From assembly GCA_003508835.1 (NCBI GenBank), contig PUFA01000066.1, positions 8,512,501-8,576,500 of the forward strand: 64,000 bases of DNA, given 5' to 3'. This document shows positions 44,690 through 56,994 of this stretch, one piece after another. Every line of letters starts with the position of its first letter. Position 1 is the first letter of the stretch. This DNA comes from Eonycteris spelaea (Eukaryota > Chordata > Mammalia > Chiroptera > Pteropodidae). The notes under the pieces are model-generated. The model saw only the letters and a list, made by a program, of their open reading frames with translations, did no database searches and was not told the DNA's origin. A program made the translations under genes and the position numbers.

Positions 44690-45060
44690 GCTTGAAACCC
44701 AGCCGCGGAGCTGCCGCCGCCCACACAGAGCTGCAGTGGCACGGAGCCTCGGCAGGCGAGCCGCAGCACCGGCGTCGGCCATCAGACCCGAAGCCACGCC
44801 GGGGCAGGCTGCACACCTGCCCCCCGCGCCCCTCCGCCGCCCCGCCGCCCCGGCACCCCCGCCGCCCGCCTCACACACACATTGCTTTTTTTTTTTTTTT
44901 TTTTTTAAATCTCCAGCACTCGGTTTCTCTAGAGGAGGCACCAAGGCGAGCACAGGCAGAGATGGGACGAGCAGGGAGGCATCTCCTGCTTCATCGGAGC
45001 CACCGGTTCCCGGGAGAGCGCGGCGGCCCCGCCTGCCCGTGGACTGGCCACTGAGAGGTG
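44690..45060. promoter_or_regulatory. CpG-rich block ending in a T run
   Basis: Dense CpG with GCCGCCGCC-type runs (44712-44870), followed by a 21-base T run (44886-44906), then CpG-rich sequence again to 45035. No TATA box, exon or domain is seen. It may be a CpG island or simply part of the GC-rich domain. Confidence 0.35.
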
Positions 45061-45064
45061 AGAG

Positions 45065-47680
45065 CGGTCTTTGTGATTTCTTTGTGCACCTGGAGGTGTG
45101 GGAGGCCAGGCCGGAGGACGGGGCCTTAATCCCCGAGCCTGGTCTTTCGCCTCCCGAGTGACTGTGGCAGGCGGCATGGTGGACGCTCCCTGCCAAGCAC
45201 ACGCAGCCACCGCTGACACGCGCCCCGACTCAGGTCCCCGCGAGAGCTTGCGAACCAGGGGGCGTCTAATCCCCCTCCCCCGCCTGTCAGCACAGCCTCC
45301 TAAGCCGAGGTGTGGATTAAGGTTTGGATCCTGCCTCTGGCTTGACCTGTTGATTTCCAGCCCCGGCTGCCGGCCCCTCCTCCCCGGCTGAGCCCTGACC
45401 CCTTGCCTTGGGCCAGATGGAATGGCTCTCTGTCCAAGGGGCTTTGGGAACCTGTTTCCCCAGTGACCCCAAGCCCGGTAATCAGAAGCCATCAGACCCA
45501 GCTGTCCAGCTAATCTGTATGAACTAGGCTTCCTTCCCAGCCGAAATCAGCAAAGTTTAAAATAGAAGGGACTGTAATCGGAAACAAGGCGATGGAGCCC
45601 TGTGTGTGATGCAACAGGCAGGAACATCCACATGGAAAATGTTCAGTGCAAATGACATAGTCCCCCGACCAAGTGGGGCAGGAAGAGGAGCGATTTCCTT
45701 GCTTATTAAGCATGTTTGTGGGTCGGAGGGTAGCTGAGCGGGGACATCTGTTCTGGAAGGTCTGAACCTGTCGACGAGAAGGAGAGAAATAAAACGAGAA
45801 CGACCAAGATGGAGGGAAAGGAGACAGGCCGTGGAGCAGCGTACATGCAGGAGAGACGCAGATGCAAAAGCCCCGAGCTCCGTGCAGTTGGGGAGGAATC
45901 CGTTGGCATGGGTCTATTTTTAGTTTCCAAGATCTGCTGTTACATTTTGCCTGGCATTAATTAATGTCACAGGCATGTTTCATCCCAGGTTCTGAAGGGC
46001 CTTAGCATGTCATTCAAACCGGGAGGCGTCGCCGCCCCCCCCGCCCCCCCACGGAGGGGCACCCTCTGTCCTGCGGGGTCTGGGCTGGACGCAAACACGG
46101 GTCCAGAATGTTCCGCTTTCTGGCCTTGCCCTCTCCCGGTGCATCCGTTAGCCTCCTGGCTCCAGCCCTTGGGGGGCTGGCCATTGGCCAAGGGAGAATT
46201 GTGATTGTTAGCTTTGTTTTTCAGAAAGGAAAGGCTGTACACACTAAAATTGAAAAAAAAAAAAAAAGATGTTGGATCGTGGTTTGGAATAAAAAAAAAA
46301 AAATGGCATTGGGGGCAACTCCATCCTCACGCCAAAGGCGGACGAGGGCCCTGATCTCCAAACAAGGCTGACTTTGGCCACGTAGGTTTTGTGACCGGGG
46401 GCGTCTTCCAGGGCAGTCAGAGGCCATGTGCCGTTTCAGCAGGGACTGGCCGCGGGGCTGGGGTGGACGGGGCGTCGGCTGAAATCGTGGGCGAGGCTCA
46501 TTCCCCCCGAAGGCTGTTCAGATGCCAGGGCGGAGACTGTGAATCTGAACAGAACCTCAGTGTGGGAGGTATCACGAGCCCAGCGCCTTGCTCCCCGGGG
46601 GGCTCACGAGACGACGGCCCCCACACGCGGCGGGCACGAGTGAGGAGGGGGAGCCAAGCGGCGGGGGCCTGTGGGGACCGCGGTCTCTGCTCACGTGCCA
46701 CACTTAGTAGATCAACAAGCAGCTGTGACCACGTCGGGGCCTCTAACCAGGAGGCCTCTCGTCCACTCGCTGAGTTGTTAGTACTCCCTCTCCGTCCTAG
46801 AGTCAGCCGGACACGCCGACGGCTAGCTGTCCAGCGCCATTTGTCAAGGCCTGTGTGTTGTCTCCATGGACTTCCGAGGCCATTTACAGAGGGGCCAGCT
46901 AAGACCAGGGCACGGACAAGCTCTTGAGCAGGCGGGAGGCTCCCGTGGCGCCTGGCTGGCCGCTCTGTCGGGTGGAGAATCACGAGGCATGCACGTGGTC
47001 CCTGGTGACCCTTGACGTTCAGGGCCTCGAGAAGCGTCGCCACATTTCCGGTGTACCGAGGCAGGGGCTGAGCCACCCGAGGGTGTGAGCGAGGAGGCCC
47101 CCGACCGTGGGTGCTATGCCATGAAGCTCATTTCTGTCCTATCACCCAGACGCCTGACTCAGGGGTCCTGAGCCCACGCGCGTCTGATTGAGTGCTGTCC
47201 TGAGCACGCCCGGCCCCTGGCACACTGCTGGTCACGCCCTTCCCCAGGGCCTGACCGCCCTGGCGTCCCCAGGTGCGACTGGGCTGCCCCGGGCTGGGAA
47301 CACCTGTGTTCAGCCCTGGCAAGGCCGGAGGGGGTGGCCCGGTCGAGGGTGATGTGATGAGGACCTCTGGCCCCCTTCTGGACCCTGTCCGTGGCCACAC
47401 AGGGACAAGATGGGTGGCCCTCTTGGCACACACCACACTGCGGGTGGCTCTCAAGTTCTTGTTGTGTCTGAGACCTGGCCAGAGGATGCCGTCCAAAGCC
47501 CAGCGAGGCGTCCGTCCCCTGTGCCCCAGGCCCAGAGTCCCCTGCGGCTCTGTGGCTTTCCCGTGCTTGCGGGGTTCTGAGCAGCAGGACCCGAGGAAAA
47601 GGTTTGAACCGGGACTTTGACTTGGGGAGGCTCTGACGGGGCGTCTCACGGTTGCCCAGTGCTGCGCCGGGGAAGGGCTC
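45065..47680. other. Unassigned DNA with two A-runs
   Basis: No exon or repeat family is recognised. A-runs lie at 46253-46267 and 46291-46303, and a C-rich run (CGCCGCCCCCCCCGCC) lies at about 46028. 45900-45980 is AT-richer with CATTAATTAATGTC. Confidence 0.35.
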
Positions 47681-47684
47681 ACCC

Positions 47685-47790
47685 GCGTGCCTCGATTTAC
47701 TCCTTGTGACAGCCCGGTGAGGTCAGTGACGTCCCTGTCCCCACTTTACTGAGGAGGAACCTGAGCCTCATAGAGTCCGTGTTTCACATT
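47685..47790 (-). mobile_element. MIR SINE fragment
   Basis: CTTGTGACAGCCCGGTGAGG, CCCCACTTTACTGAGGAGG and AACCTGAGCCTCATAGAG are the reverse complement of the MIR core (CCTCACAACAACCCTGTGAGG...CCCATTTTACAGATGAGGAAACTGAGGC). Confidence 0.8.
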
Positions 47791-47794
47791 TTAT

Positions 47795-49600
47795 CTTGAA
47801 AACACAAAAAGTTTGCACTGCATGCCATAGTGTATCTGCTGAGGGTACTGTACACATAACTCTTGCCCCTCAAAACGAAAACAAAATCAAACTTGAGTGA
47901 CAGCTGTCGCCCCTGGGCCAGGTGCATGTTTACCTGCGCTGTGAACAGGTGGGACTCCCGTGGCCCGCGGCAGAGTCGCACGTGGCCATCGGGGGAGGGA
48001 GCCAGGTGCTCCCCAGCACCTTGGGGGCCGGGCCTCCTGCGTTCCCTGGTGACTGCGGGGGAGGGGCTGCGTCTGCGACCACCGTCCCTGCCCCACTGAG
48101 CTCCCCCCACCCCCAGCGTGAGGCAGGGCTCAGGCGCGCTGATGGGGAGCTAGGCCCAGGGCAGGGGGGCGCTCTCCTCACGGGGCAGCCCCCGAGCTGG
48201 GCCCCCTCTCCCCAGCGGGCCCTCCCCGCCCGCCTCGCCCCTTCCTCTGCCACCTGCCACGAGCCTCACATCCTGAGAGGAGCCTTAGAAACGGCCCCTG
48301 TTGATGAAAACACACGTATCCTTCACCACAGGAAACGCGGCCTCACGCGTGTGGTGATAACCGCCAGGCTCCGCAGAGGAACAGATTGCAGATTTTTCGC
48401 TAAATTAGGAAACACATGTTCTGCCTCCCTCCCTCTCTCCCCTCAGCAGCTCTCAATTGACCTCACACGTGACCTCTGCCCTCCCTTCCTCTCCCACATG
48501 GGGAGGCTGGACACTGAGGAAGTAAAGTCTGTGACCCTCTGGCATAGGTAAAAACTGTGAGAAAACAGGATGTCAGTTACGACAGGAGCCAGCGGGCCTC
48601 GGTCCCAGGTAGGGCTGTCGGATGGAACACAGGATGCCCAGTTCAAATCTGAATGCCAGGTATGCGACAAATACTTTTGTAAAGTATAATCATGCCCCAA
48701 ACATCGCACAGGACATACTTAGACAGACACAGTCTTCATTGTTTCTTTGGAATTCAGATTTAACGAGGCTTCCTGTAATTTTATGGATTCGCTGCAAATA
48801 GTAAGCAGCACGTGGGGGCCACCACGCGAGACTCGGGTGCTCCATCAGAAGCCTCAGGGCCACCTTCCCCCTCCGGGCCTGCTTCCTGGGCCTCTGACAG
48901 TAAAGAGCAAAGCAGCCTTCGTGATACTAAACGCAGTGGGTCTGTGGCCCCGGACACCCCCAAACACCTTATGTGGGAAGGCGTGTCCTTATTTGTTGTC
49001 CGGGGAGACACTGAGGCCCAGGGAGCTGGTGTGGCTCAGGGCGCTCAGCTCGTCTCCCTGAAGATGGCTTGCCGGCCTTGGGTGGGTGGGCAGCGTGAGC
49101 GCTGGGGAGAGCAGGCTTTGGGGGAGCAGTAATAACAAGTTAGCTTGGAAGTGCTCTGCGCAAAGGTGGGCCTGGCCGAGTGAACACATGCAAATTATGT
49201 GCAAATGCACTTGGCTGCCTGCAGGCTGCCCCGCCTGGATGGGAGACTGGAGACTGGTGCGTGTGGCCCCCAGCCCTGGCTTTGCGACGGGGCAGGTGTA
49301 CCTGGCTGAGCTCAGTGGCCCCCTGCAGAGTGCCCGTGGGTGCTCATGGGCTGGGGCAGGAGGCGTGTGGGTGCGCGTGAGCAAGTGCCGTGCTCTCTCG
49401 GCTGGATGAGGATGCAAGGGCCCTTGCCACCTTGACCTGTGCACCCCCAGCAAGCCGCGTGGCCCCTGTCTCCTGGGATCAGCTCGCTCTCTGGAGACCC
49501 GCCGTGCTGCCGCGCTGCCCAGGCTGGGAGACCACTGATGAGGACAGTCACACCAGGAGGGCCCCCAAACGCTTCCGGGTCTGGAGGTCCACCTGAACCG
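47795..49600. other. Unassigned DNA, possible MIR debris near 49000
   Basis: No exon is supported. GACACTGAGGCCCAGGGAGC near 49008 is reminiscent of antisense MIR but too short to call. Confidence 0.35.
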
Positions 49601-49604
49601 GTGA

Positions 49605-49765
49605 GCACTGTGCACTTCATTCTCACCAGTGCCTGGTGATGTCATGGTCCCTGACGGTCAGACGGGGCCCCTCAGGCGTTCACAGGTGAAGTAACTTGCT
49701 CACGACTGACTGGTGAGATGCCGAGCTCGGGTTCTGCCCAAGCTCCACTTACTCCCCGGCTGTGC
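49605..49765 (-). mobile_element. MIR SINE
   Basis: CTTCATTCTCACCAGTGCCTG, AAGTAACTTGCTCACGAC and GAGATGCCGAGCTCGGGTTC follow antisense MIR in order, with the box-B-like end last. Confidence 0.65.
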
Positions 49766-49769
49766 AATT

Positions 49770-52225
49770 CGGCCAGGTGACTCGCGGCCAGGTGAGTGCA
49801 GGAGGGCACTGGCACCTGGCTGCCGGCCCGGGCCGCCTGGGGGCGGCACACCCGGAAGGTCCTCCACGGAGGTCCGCGGTGGCGTTAGCGACGTGGTTTT
49901 GGGTTCGTGCTCTGAGGGCTAACAGCTTGGCCTCAGTTGTTGCCGCCGACGGAGCCCTGTGTGCTGGGAGGTGTTCTCCAGTGGAGGAGCTGAGCCCAGG
50001 CAACGCTCGTGGGAGTGGGCTGCCCCGCCCCCCCACCCCCGTCTGCTGAAGGAAAGAGTTTGGCTTATTGGCTCCGTGTGCTGGTGTGGAACAGGGTGAC
50101 ATGGGTCCGAGTGGAGTCCTTGCGGGTGACTGGCTGAGTGGTCGGGGCAGGTGGCCTCACCTGTGTGAGCTGTGACCGGGGTGTGTAAGGACCGCCCCCT
50201 CCCCCATCGTGACTGGGAGGTGCTGCTGTCCTCGGCCATCGCTGTGGGCTGGCCACCATCTCAGGAGCCGTGCGAGGGACAGCACTGTGAGCGGTGTGGC
50301 CCTCGCCTTGGAAGATCCCAGCATCCAGGGAACCAAGCGAAGTCCATGACAACGTGAGGCGGCTGAAGATACACCCCCCGAAAGCGTCACGGAGAACGTG
50401 CTGCTGAGATTCAGGACAGGGGGGCCCCTCCGGCTGGGGAGAGCCCGGAGGCTGTCGTCATGAGTGCTGGACAGTGGGCTATGGGCGCATGGCCTTCCGT
50501 GGCAGGAAGGGCCTGCAGCCGAGGGGACAGCTCAAGCAAGGCTGTGGACGGAGGCTCTGTGAGGCGATTGGTTTGGGCGGAGGGGCCGTCTCCTCACCCA
50601 CCCGTGCTGGGCACTGGGCTTGGGGCTGGTGACAAGGGAGAGAGGTCGCTGACCCACGGGCCCTGCTTCGTCGAGCATTGAGGAGCTTGATCAGCACTGG
50701 GCACGTGGGTGTGAGACCGCTCAGGGAGCGGCATCTGAGCGGCCGCCCCGAGGACCGAGGTACGACGCGGCGCTCGGTGCCCGGGCGGGAGGCCGGAGGA
50801 GCAGAGGGCAGGGGCGAGAACTCGGCCGTGTGTGTGGCTGCTGCAGGGCGCTGGTCGCAGTGGGAGTGTGAGGAGCTGGAGGCCGGCGTGTGGCCTCCTG
50901 GGAGCAGAGACAGGAAGCGGGTTCGGGGAAGGGCCGGGAGGTGGCCGGCGCCCATGGCATTTCACAGCGACAGGACGTCCCTTACACCCAAGGGTGGCGG
51001 GACCACCGATGTAGCACGTGGGGCTGAGCCCCTGTGCGTTTGTTCTGGCTGAAGGACGAATGTGTGAGGGGCGAGGGCCAAGGCCGTGACTGGACTTCGG
51101 TGACCCGCACGGTTGGATCAAAATCCCTCTTATCTACCACCACCGTCCCTGGCCCAAGGGGCTCAGTGGCTATCCAGAGGCTGGACCCGTGTCTCCTGAG
51201 TTCACCCCCACCTGCTTCTCCGCCGATGAGCATCAATCAGCGCCTGACCCGCACTCCGAGTTCTTCCCCTCTGAGCCGAATTCTGCACGACTGGACCCGA
51301 GGAAAACAGGAAGGCGTAGACAAGGCCTGAAGCGTGGCTGGACCCGCCACCTGGCTGCCGACAAGGTCGGGCTTGACTTCACCTTGGCCCTCGTGCTGGG
51401 CTGGGCGCATCTTCTTGGCTTGACTTCCCGGGGAGCAGAAGGCTTGGCAGGTGGGGCGGGTCGCTTCACCGTCAGTGAGCTCCGAGGCCCTCGAGGTGAA
51501 GTGCTTAATTGTCCTGGCCGCTGCCCAGCAGCCTGGGTCTCCTGGCTGCCGAAACCTGATGAGAGGCTGGATGAATGTGAATGACTGTCCCAAGGGCCCA
51601 CGAGCATCCTCAAAGAAGGGCATGGCAGAGGTGGGGTGTCCTCCATGCTGAGCTAGAGGGGACAAGGACCCAAGGGTGCTTGGCCACCAGGGCCCCGGGA
51701 AGGGCATTACTGCCTTGCTACTCTGTGCCGAAGCAAACTCTTTCTTTGAGAAAGCCGCCAGCATCTTCGACTCGCTAACGCAGCTAAGAGGCTTTGTTCA
51801 GCCATTCCTTACCCAGGGTCTACTTGGGGCTAGGCTAAGCAAGCTAGATTTCTGCCCATATCTTTAAGGATTGCATAGGCCAGCGAGACAAACTGACAGG
51901 TCCCAGACCATCGCCACGTGCTGTCCTAGGAGCACGAGGAAGGAAGGGCACGTGGCCGGGGGACCCTGGAGGTCCCCGCCGCCCAGGCGGGTCGGGCCTC
52001 GTAGACACGCGGTCTTTGCTTGGATTTCTCCAGCACCGGCAGGTAGACGCGTCCCCCAGCAGGACTTCTAAAATTTGTTCTTTCTCTTTGCATCCACTTC
52101 CTCTTTGCATCCAATGTCTCTCTCCTTCGAACTCTGTGAGAACTTCCCTCCTCTCTTCCGACCCCAGCTTCCCCAACCTCCGTGCCACGTCCTATGCTAC
52201 ATAGAATAAAACTTCTCCCGTGGCC
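49770..52225. other. GC-rich unassigned DNA
   Basis: Several overlapping frames of 100-175 codons lie on both strands and none resembles a known protein. No repeat is recognised. About 52190-52225 (ACATAGAATAAAACTTCTCC) faintly resembles an LTR 3' end. Confidence 0.35.
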
Positions 52226-52259
52226 TGAAAAGCTGGGCCATGTGTCTGTCCTCTGCACG

Positions 52260-52615
52260 GCTCTCCGCCTTCTGCTGGTCTTGCCTTGCCCGGCGAGGAC
52301 TCACCCCAGGGCCTCTGCACTCGACGCGCCCCCGTCTGGAGCCCCTCGCCCTGGGCTCCCCACAGCTGAACCCCCTTTAATCTCCGCTCTGTCCTCGGGG
52401 ACACCTCCTTCCCCGTCCTCTTCACTCGTCATAACGCGTTTCCGTTTCTTCGTCGCTCTGATATCCACCCGACATCGCCTTGCTCATTCGCGTGTCCCGT
52501 TGATGAGGACGGACCCCTCTCACTGGGATGCCAGCCTCCCGAGGGCCTTCCCTGTCTTCCTCTCCCCTGATGCTCTGACCCAGAACAGTGCTTGGACCTG
52601 CTTGGGACCAAGGAA
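52260..52615 (+). mobile_element. L2 LINE 3' region
   Basis: CCCCAGGGCCTCTGCACTCG, GCCAGCCTCCCGAGGGCC, TTCCCTGTCTTCC and CAGAACAGTGCTTGG occur in the order of the L2 3' end (CAGGGCCTTTGCACTTGC...CTCCATGAGGGCAGGGA...CTAGAACAGTGCCTGGC). Old, CpG-rich and non-coding. Confidence 0.7.
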
Positions 52616-52730
52616 ATGGCTGGAGAACGAGTTAAGTGACGTGAATGCAATTTCCCTGACCGCTGGGCGGGAAAATGGCCTCTTTCTCCGTTGTTTTCCT
52701 TGCTGGTTTCTGCCCGACTGGCTTCTGCTC

Positions 52731-52788
52731 TTATGTGTCACGTGAAAGACCACAATGATCTTGATTATGTGTCACGTGAAAGACCACA
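52731..52788 (+). repeat. 24-bp direct repeat carrying E-boxes
   Basis: Two identical 24-base units lie at 52731-52754 and 52765-52788, a 34-bp period. Each contains TGTCACGTGAAAGACC. The GTCACGTGA core is a strong E-box of the M/CLEAR type bound by USF, MITF and TFEB-class factors. The ten bases between the units are unique. Looks like a recent tandem duplication of a binding site. Confidence 0.85.
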
Positions 52789-52794
52789 GAGCCA

Positions 52795-54755
52795 CGGAGC
52801 GAAGGCAAAACCCTCTCGAGGCACGGGGAGTGGAAGACCCGACTGGACGAGGCCAGACTCTGCGCAGCCGGCGGGAAGACAGGCGGGCGGACGTGTTCGC
52901 GGACGGCGTTCCTGTCTGCCGCCTGCTCGTCCGTCCGCGTTTGCTCGGAAAGGCGCAGGACAGCGGGGCAGAGGCCGCCGCTGGGGCCTGGCATCGGGGC
53001 CGACGGCGTGGGCTCTGGTGCTGAATCTCGCTGGGCGTCATCTCCCGAAGGTCCAGGTGAAGGGCCTCTGACGCCAGCCCCCAGGGGAGACTCCCTTGGG
53101 TGCTGGAAGGGGAAGTGAGGCATGTGTGCCTCCCGACATCGCTGAGCTAGGCCGCCCCCCGAAATGCTTTTAGCTCTCAGTTCCGGGACCCCTCAGCCTT
53201 GCGGAACGGCAGGAGAGGAGGAGCCGGGGACCTGAGTGGAGGGACTCATTCTACATGGGTCCTCAGAGCCTGGCCTCGAGAGCCGTGCTAGGAAACCCCT
53301 CCCGGAGGGTGAGACGTGATGGGCGACCTTCAGAGAGTAGGCGTGAGGCGCGTTTTTCCTGGTGCTCAACCAAAGATCCCCAAATTCCCGGCCCTTGAGA
53401 GCGAGCCCCTCTGGGAGCCGGAGCTGGTGGTCCCTGCCCTGCAGGACGAGGGACCCAGAGGCCGGGCTGGCTCTTCCCTGGGGGAGCGGATGCGATCCTG
53501 AACTTGGCCTTTGGAGGAAATCGGGCGGCTTACGATCTGAGCTCCCCTTCCTTCCACAGAGGATCTGGGGGGACTTACAGTAAGAACACAACGAGAGGAT
53601 AAGACAGTGGGAGATAAAGACAGACTGAGATCGGAGGCCACCCAGGGAGGAGAAAGCCCTTCTCTGGGCAGGGTGGGGGGCTCGGGTGGGGGTGTGGGCT
53701 CCGGGAGCCAGAGTCTTTTGGTTCCACACGGGCACAAGGGTTATTGGCTTGGAGGAGCAGCTAGCAGAGGCCGATAGATAAATCTGTGTTTTAATCTGTT
53801 AATCAAAACGTTTAAACATATCGTTTTTGTAAATACACCCAAAAGACGCCGATTAACCCATCTCCCTGGCAGCGGTGGAGGGTGGGGTCCCGGGCCCCCC
53901 ATTTTGTGCCCCATCTGGACCGGTGAACTCTTCTGCTTAAACAAAAACGAAGCAAAACACCAACCCCTTACATAGGAGACTTTTGAGAGAGAAGAGAGGG
54001 GTATAACCAGTTTCCCTGGTTATAGCTGCAATGCAAGCCTTTTTCTTTCTGGTCTGAAAACTCAATCTACGAAAACAGTGGGTGATGCCAGCGAAGCCCC
54101 CGCAGGTGCCGGCAATGACTTCACTTTTCTGATGAAAAGTCTGAGAGCCAGGAGCTCGAGAGCCACGCTGTGTCTTCCTCAAGAGCGACAGGCTTTGCAG
54201 GGACACCAAACGGCCTGCCTCCCCCTCGAGTTTCCTGTCCCTCAGGCACTTGCTTTCTGTGTGACTCCGTGAGTGCTGCCAGGGGCAATGGTGTGGGGCA
54301 ATGACCCGCAGACGCAGACGGAGGTCGTGATGGCTGGGGTAGCGTGCCGTCCCCCCAGCACGGCGCAGAGCTGCCTGGGCGGCGGGGGCGGGGGGAGATG
54401 GGGACCAGCCGTGGCGTCACTCCACAGCGAGACAGAGTGGCTCTGGAAGGGGCTGAGGGCGAGCATTTATTTCCCCAACGGCTCTGCTGCCCGGGGAGAA
54501 GGGGCGAGGACAGGTCTGGGGGACTCTCTCGTGAGTTACAGGGAACATCGTCTTGGTGAACTTCTGCCTTCTGCTCGCTGAGCCGAGGGTTTTAGCGACA
54601 GGTCTCTCTGTGCCCTTCACTGGGCCGTCCGCAGAGATGTCTGGGCCAGCGACCCCCACCGGAGCCCAGCCCACCCCTGCGTCAGAAGAATCCGAAGGGC
54701 CGAGTCGGGGTGTGGTCCTCCATTCCCTGCGGCCCGCTACGCAGACCCCAGGGGT
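52795..54755. other. Unassigned DNA
   Basis: No repeat or exon is recognised. 53740-53860 and 53940-54080 are AT-richer. Frames on both strands lack recognisable domains. Confidence 0.35.
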
Positions 54756-54761
54756 GGTCCG

Positions 54762-54820
54762 CCTCCTCCTCCTCCTCCCCTTCCTCCCCTTCCGCCTCCT
54801 CCTCCTCCTCCTTCTTCTTC
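54762..54820 (+). repeat. Polypyrimidine (CCT)n tract
   Basis: Fifty-nine bases with a single G, largely CCT/CTT triplets with near-mirror symmetry around CTTCCTCCCCTTCC. Such tracts can form intramolecular triplexes (H-DNA). Confidence 0.9.
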
Positions 54821-54884
54821 AAAAAACCTTTATAACTTTAACTTCAGGTGGGATTTCTTTCTTTTTCATAAACGTTTCCTTTCG

Positions 54885-55140
54885 GAATTATTTTAGGTTT
54901 ACAAAAAAGTTGCCGAGTTAGCGCCGGGCGTTCCCGCCCCTCTCCCCGCCGGCCCGTGCGCATCTCGCGTGAGCGCGGGGCGTTTGTCACGATGGAGGCG
55001 CGGACACGGGTGCCGGGCTGGGACGGAACCGGCTTTGTTTGGATCGCACCAGCGCTTCCCTGGAAGCTGTCTTTCTGCCCCAGGAGCCAAGCCCGGGCCA
55101 GGTGCGACGTTTCCGTGTGCCTTTTTAAAAATCGTTAACA
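54885..55140 (-). mobile_element. L1M 3' UTR fragment, CpG-rich
   Basis: TTATTTTAGGTTTACAAAAAAG, TTGCCGAGTTAGCGCCGGGCG and GGAACCGGCTTTGTTTGGATC follow antisense L1 3' UTR text (TTTTAGATTTACAGAAAAGTTGC...AGTTCCC). The same segment starts L1 copy 2 at 39590. CpG content is far above what an old L1 usually keeps. Confidence 0.6.
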
Positions 55141-55144
55141 CTTA

Positions 55145-56985
55145 GGGAGTCACTTTAATGGCTGTCACGCGGACACACTGTGACCACGGCCACGATGATG
55201 ATCGCCGGGGGCAAATGACGAGGCCAGAGCGAGTCACTTTGACAAAGTCTGTGGTAGACAGCGATGCCGATCCACGCAGCTTGGCGAGGGGGGAAAAGGC
55301 ACTGCCGGAGGGGAGGGCGGCGTTCAGTGTCCCCCACAAAGCCGGCCACAAAGCCCGGGCCGGTGTGTGGGGGGGGTGGGGCGCCCCCCTCCCTCGCGGA
55401 AGCGGGGGGGCGGGGGACCTCAGGACAGCAGGCTTCCGTTTCCATCCCTCGGCTGCTCTTTGACCCCCCATCCCCGTGGGTAACTGAGCGGCGGATGCAT
55501 CACGTGTCAAATGAAAACACCGAGAGGCCCCGAGGACGTGCAGGCGGATGACCACACGGAGCAGTGACACTTCGGGGGCGGGGGGGGGACACTTATCTGT
55601 CTGCACAGAATGAGAACAGCCACCGTCAGCACGATGCCATGTCCGGGGGCTGCTTCTTTCTCCAGGGCCACAGCCCCGTGTTGACGCGGAGGAGAGTGGG
55701 GGGTGCAGGAGGGAGCTGAGCCCCAGGAGGGGACTGGCTCTCGCAGACGTCCGAGCGCGCGTGTGCCCAAGGCGCAGCGGTGCCAAGCCCCAGGAGGGGC
55801 CGTGTCCCCCCGCTGGCCCCGGGCAAGGCCCCGCGTTTGATGAGGGCTGAGGTTGGGTGTCTCTGAGCTTTGCCACGCCAGGCACGTCCCACCTGGTGTG
55901 TGACTTGGCCGTCTCTCAAGGCCACGTCTGGCTTTGCTCGGGGAGGGAATGAGTCGGTAGGTTCGTGGTCGGCAAGACGCTGGCCGAGGCTGATGCAGCG
56001 TCCAGCACCGTGGCCGGTGTGCGGGAGGGTGTGAGCGAGGGTCTGGCGGGGAACGGAGAGGAACGTCCAAACCGTCACTATGACACGTGGGACAGGTAAC
56101 CTGAGAAGCAGGGGTGCGCACAGAGCCAGGGCCGGGCGGGAGGGTCCACCTCCGTGTCCCCTGCGGAGGGGTGGCAGGCCGTCTTGGCTGATGTCGCGTG
56201 GTCTGGGTCCTTCGCAGGCCGTGTTCCGTGGTGTGCACGCAAGTGTTGAAACAAAGAAGCAAGCACATGTATCCACCTGTTGCCAGTCATTTATTTCACA
56301 GGCTCTGGGAGCAGGAGGCTCTGCCTGGCTCAGTTCAGAGCTTCGAGGGCCCCTGCAGGTGGGGGCGGGCGGAGGGCAGGTGGCAGGATGTGGAGGGAGG
56401 GCAGGTGGCACGCGAGAGCCCGCGGCGTGACTCATCCGAGGCACCCAGGGGGCGGCTCGGGGCCTGGCGCGCCGCCGCGGCTGGGGCGGGCGCCGGGGCC
56501 CGGGTTTCCTGCTCTGACGTCCCCACGCTCGGCCCTGGGGCGCCAGGCGGCTGCAGCCCCCGTCCCTGTGGCTTTCTGCCGTGGGGCTGCACATTCGGGG
56601 ACTGAACCCACAACCCCAAAGTCAGGGGATCATCGTGCCCCCAGCCATGGCTTTCTCTGCAGGAATGTGTGCTGGGGGGCGAAGGCGCGTTGGAGTCACC
56701 CCTGGGCCCCGCTGTTCCTGCCCCGTCTCCCTCGGACCCCCAGGATCTGCCCTCTTCCCCCGGGTTTGCTGCTGCTTCTCTGAGATACTTCTGTTTTAAA
56801 GAACAGCCGCTTCAGGCGCAATTTTGTCAAACGAGCCTTGCCGCTGGCGAGGGAGCCATAGTCTCTCTTCTGTTTGTTTCCTTGGGAGTAAAAGTCAGTT
56901 TGCCATTCTTTGGAAATTGTTCTTCTTTCTCTTTGGTGACGAGGGCCAGGCGCGTCGCTCACCGCTTGTCTGCTGCACGCTCTGG
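55145..56985. other. CpG-rich unassigned DNA
   Basis: Very GC-rich with G runs (about 55368-55410 and 55575-55588). The longest frames (322 and 253 codons, minus strand) are P/R/S-rich and overlap each other, so I do not call them genes. A weak CTCF-like word, CACCCAGGGGGCGGC, lies at 56442. Confidence 0.4.
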
Positions 56986-56994
56986 AGCGCCGGC

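Noticed and set aside
44886..44906. T run read as a Pol III terminator or retrocopy tail
   Set aside because: No Pol III A/B boxes precede it, and no parent gene is recognisable on the minus strand.
49232..49250. Second 5S-like word (TGGATGGGAGACTGG)
   Set aside because: Only about 12 bases agree with 5S rRNA and neither flank extends the match.
55626..56594. 322-codon minus-strand open frame
   Set aside because: P/R/S/G-rich translation in very GC-rich DNA, where stops are rare. It overlaps other long frames on both strands, shows no domain and lacks convincing splice or promoter context.
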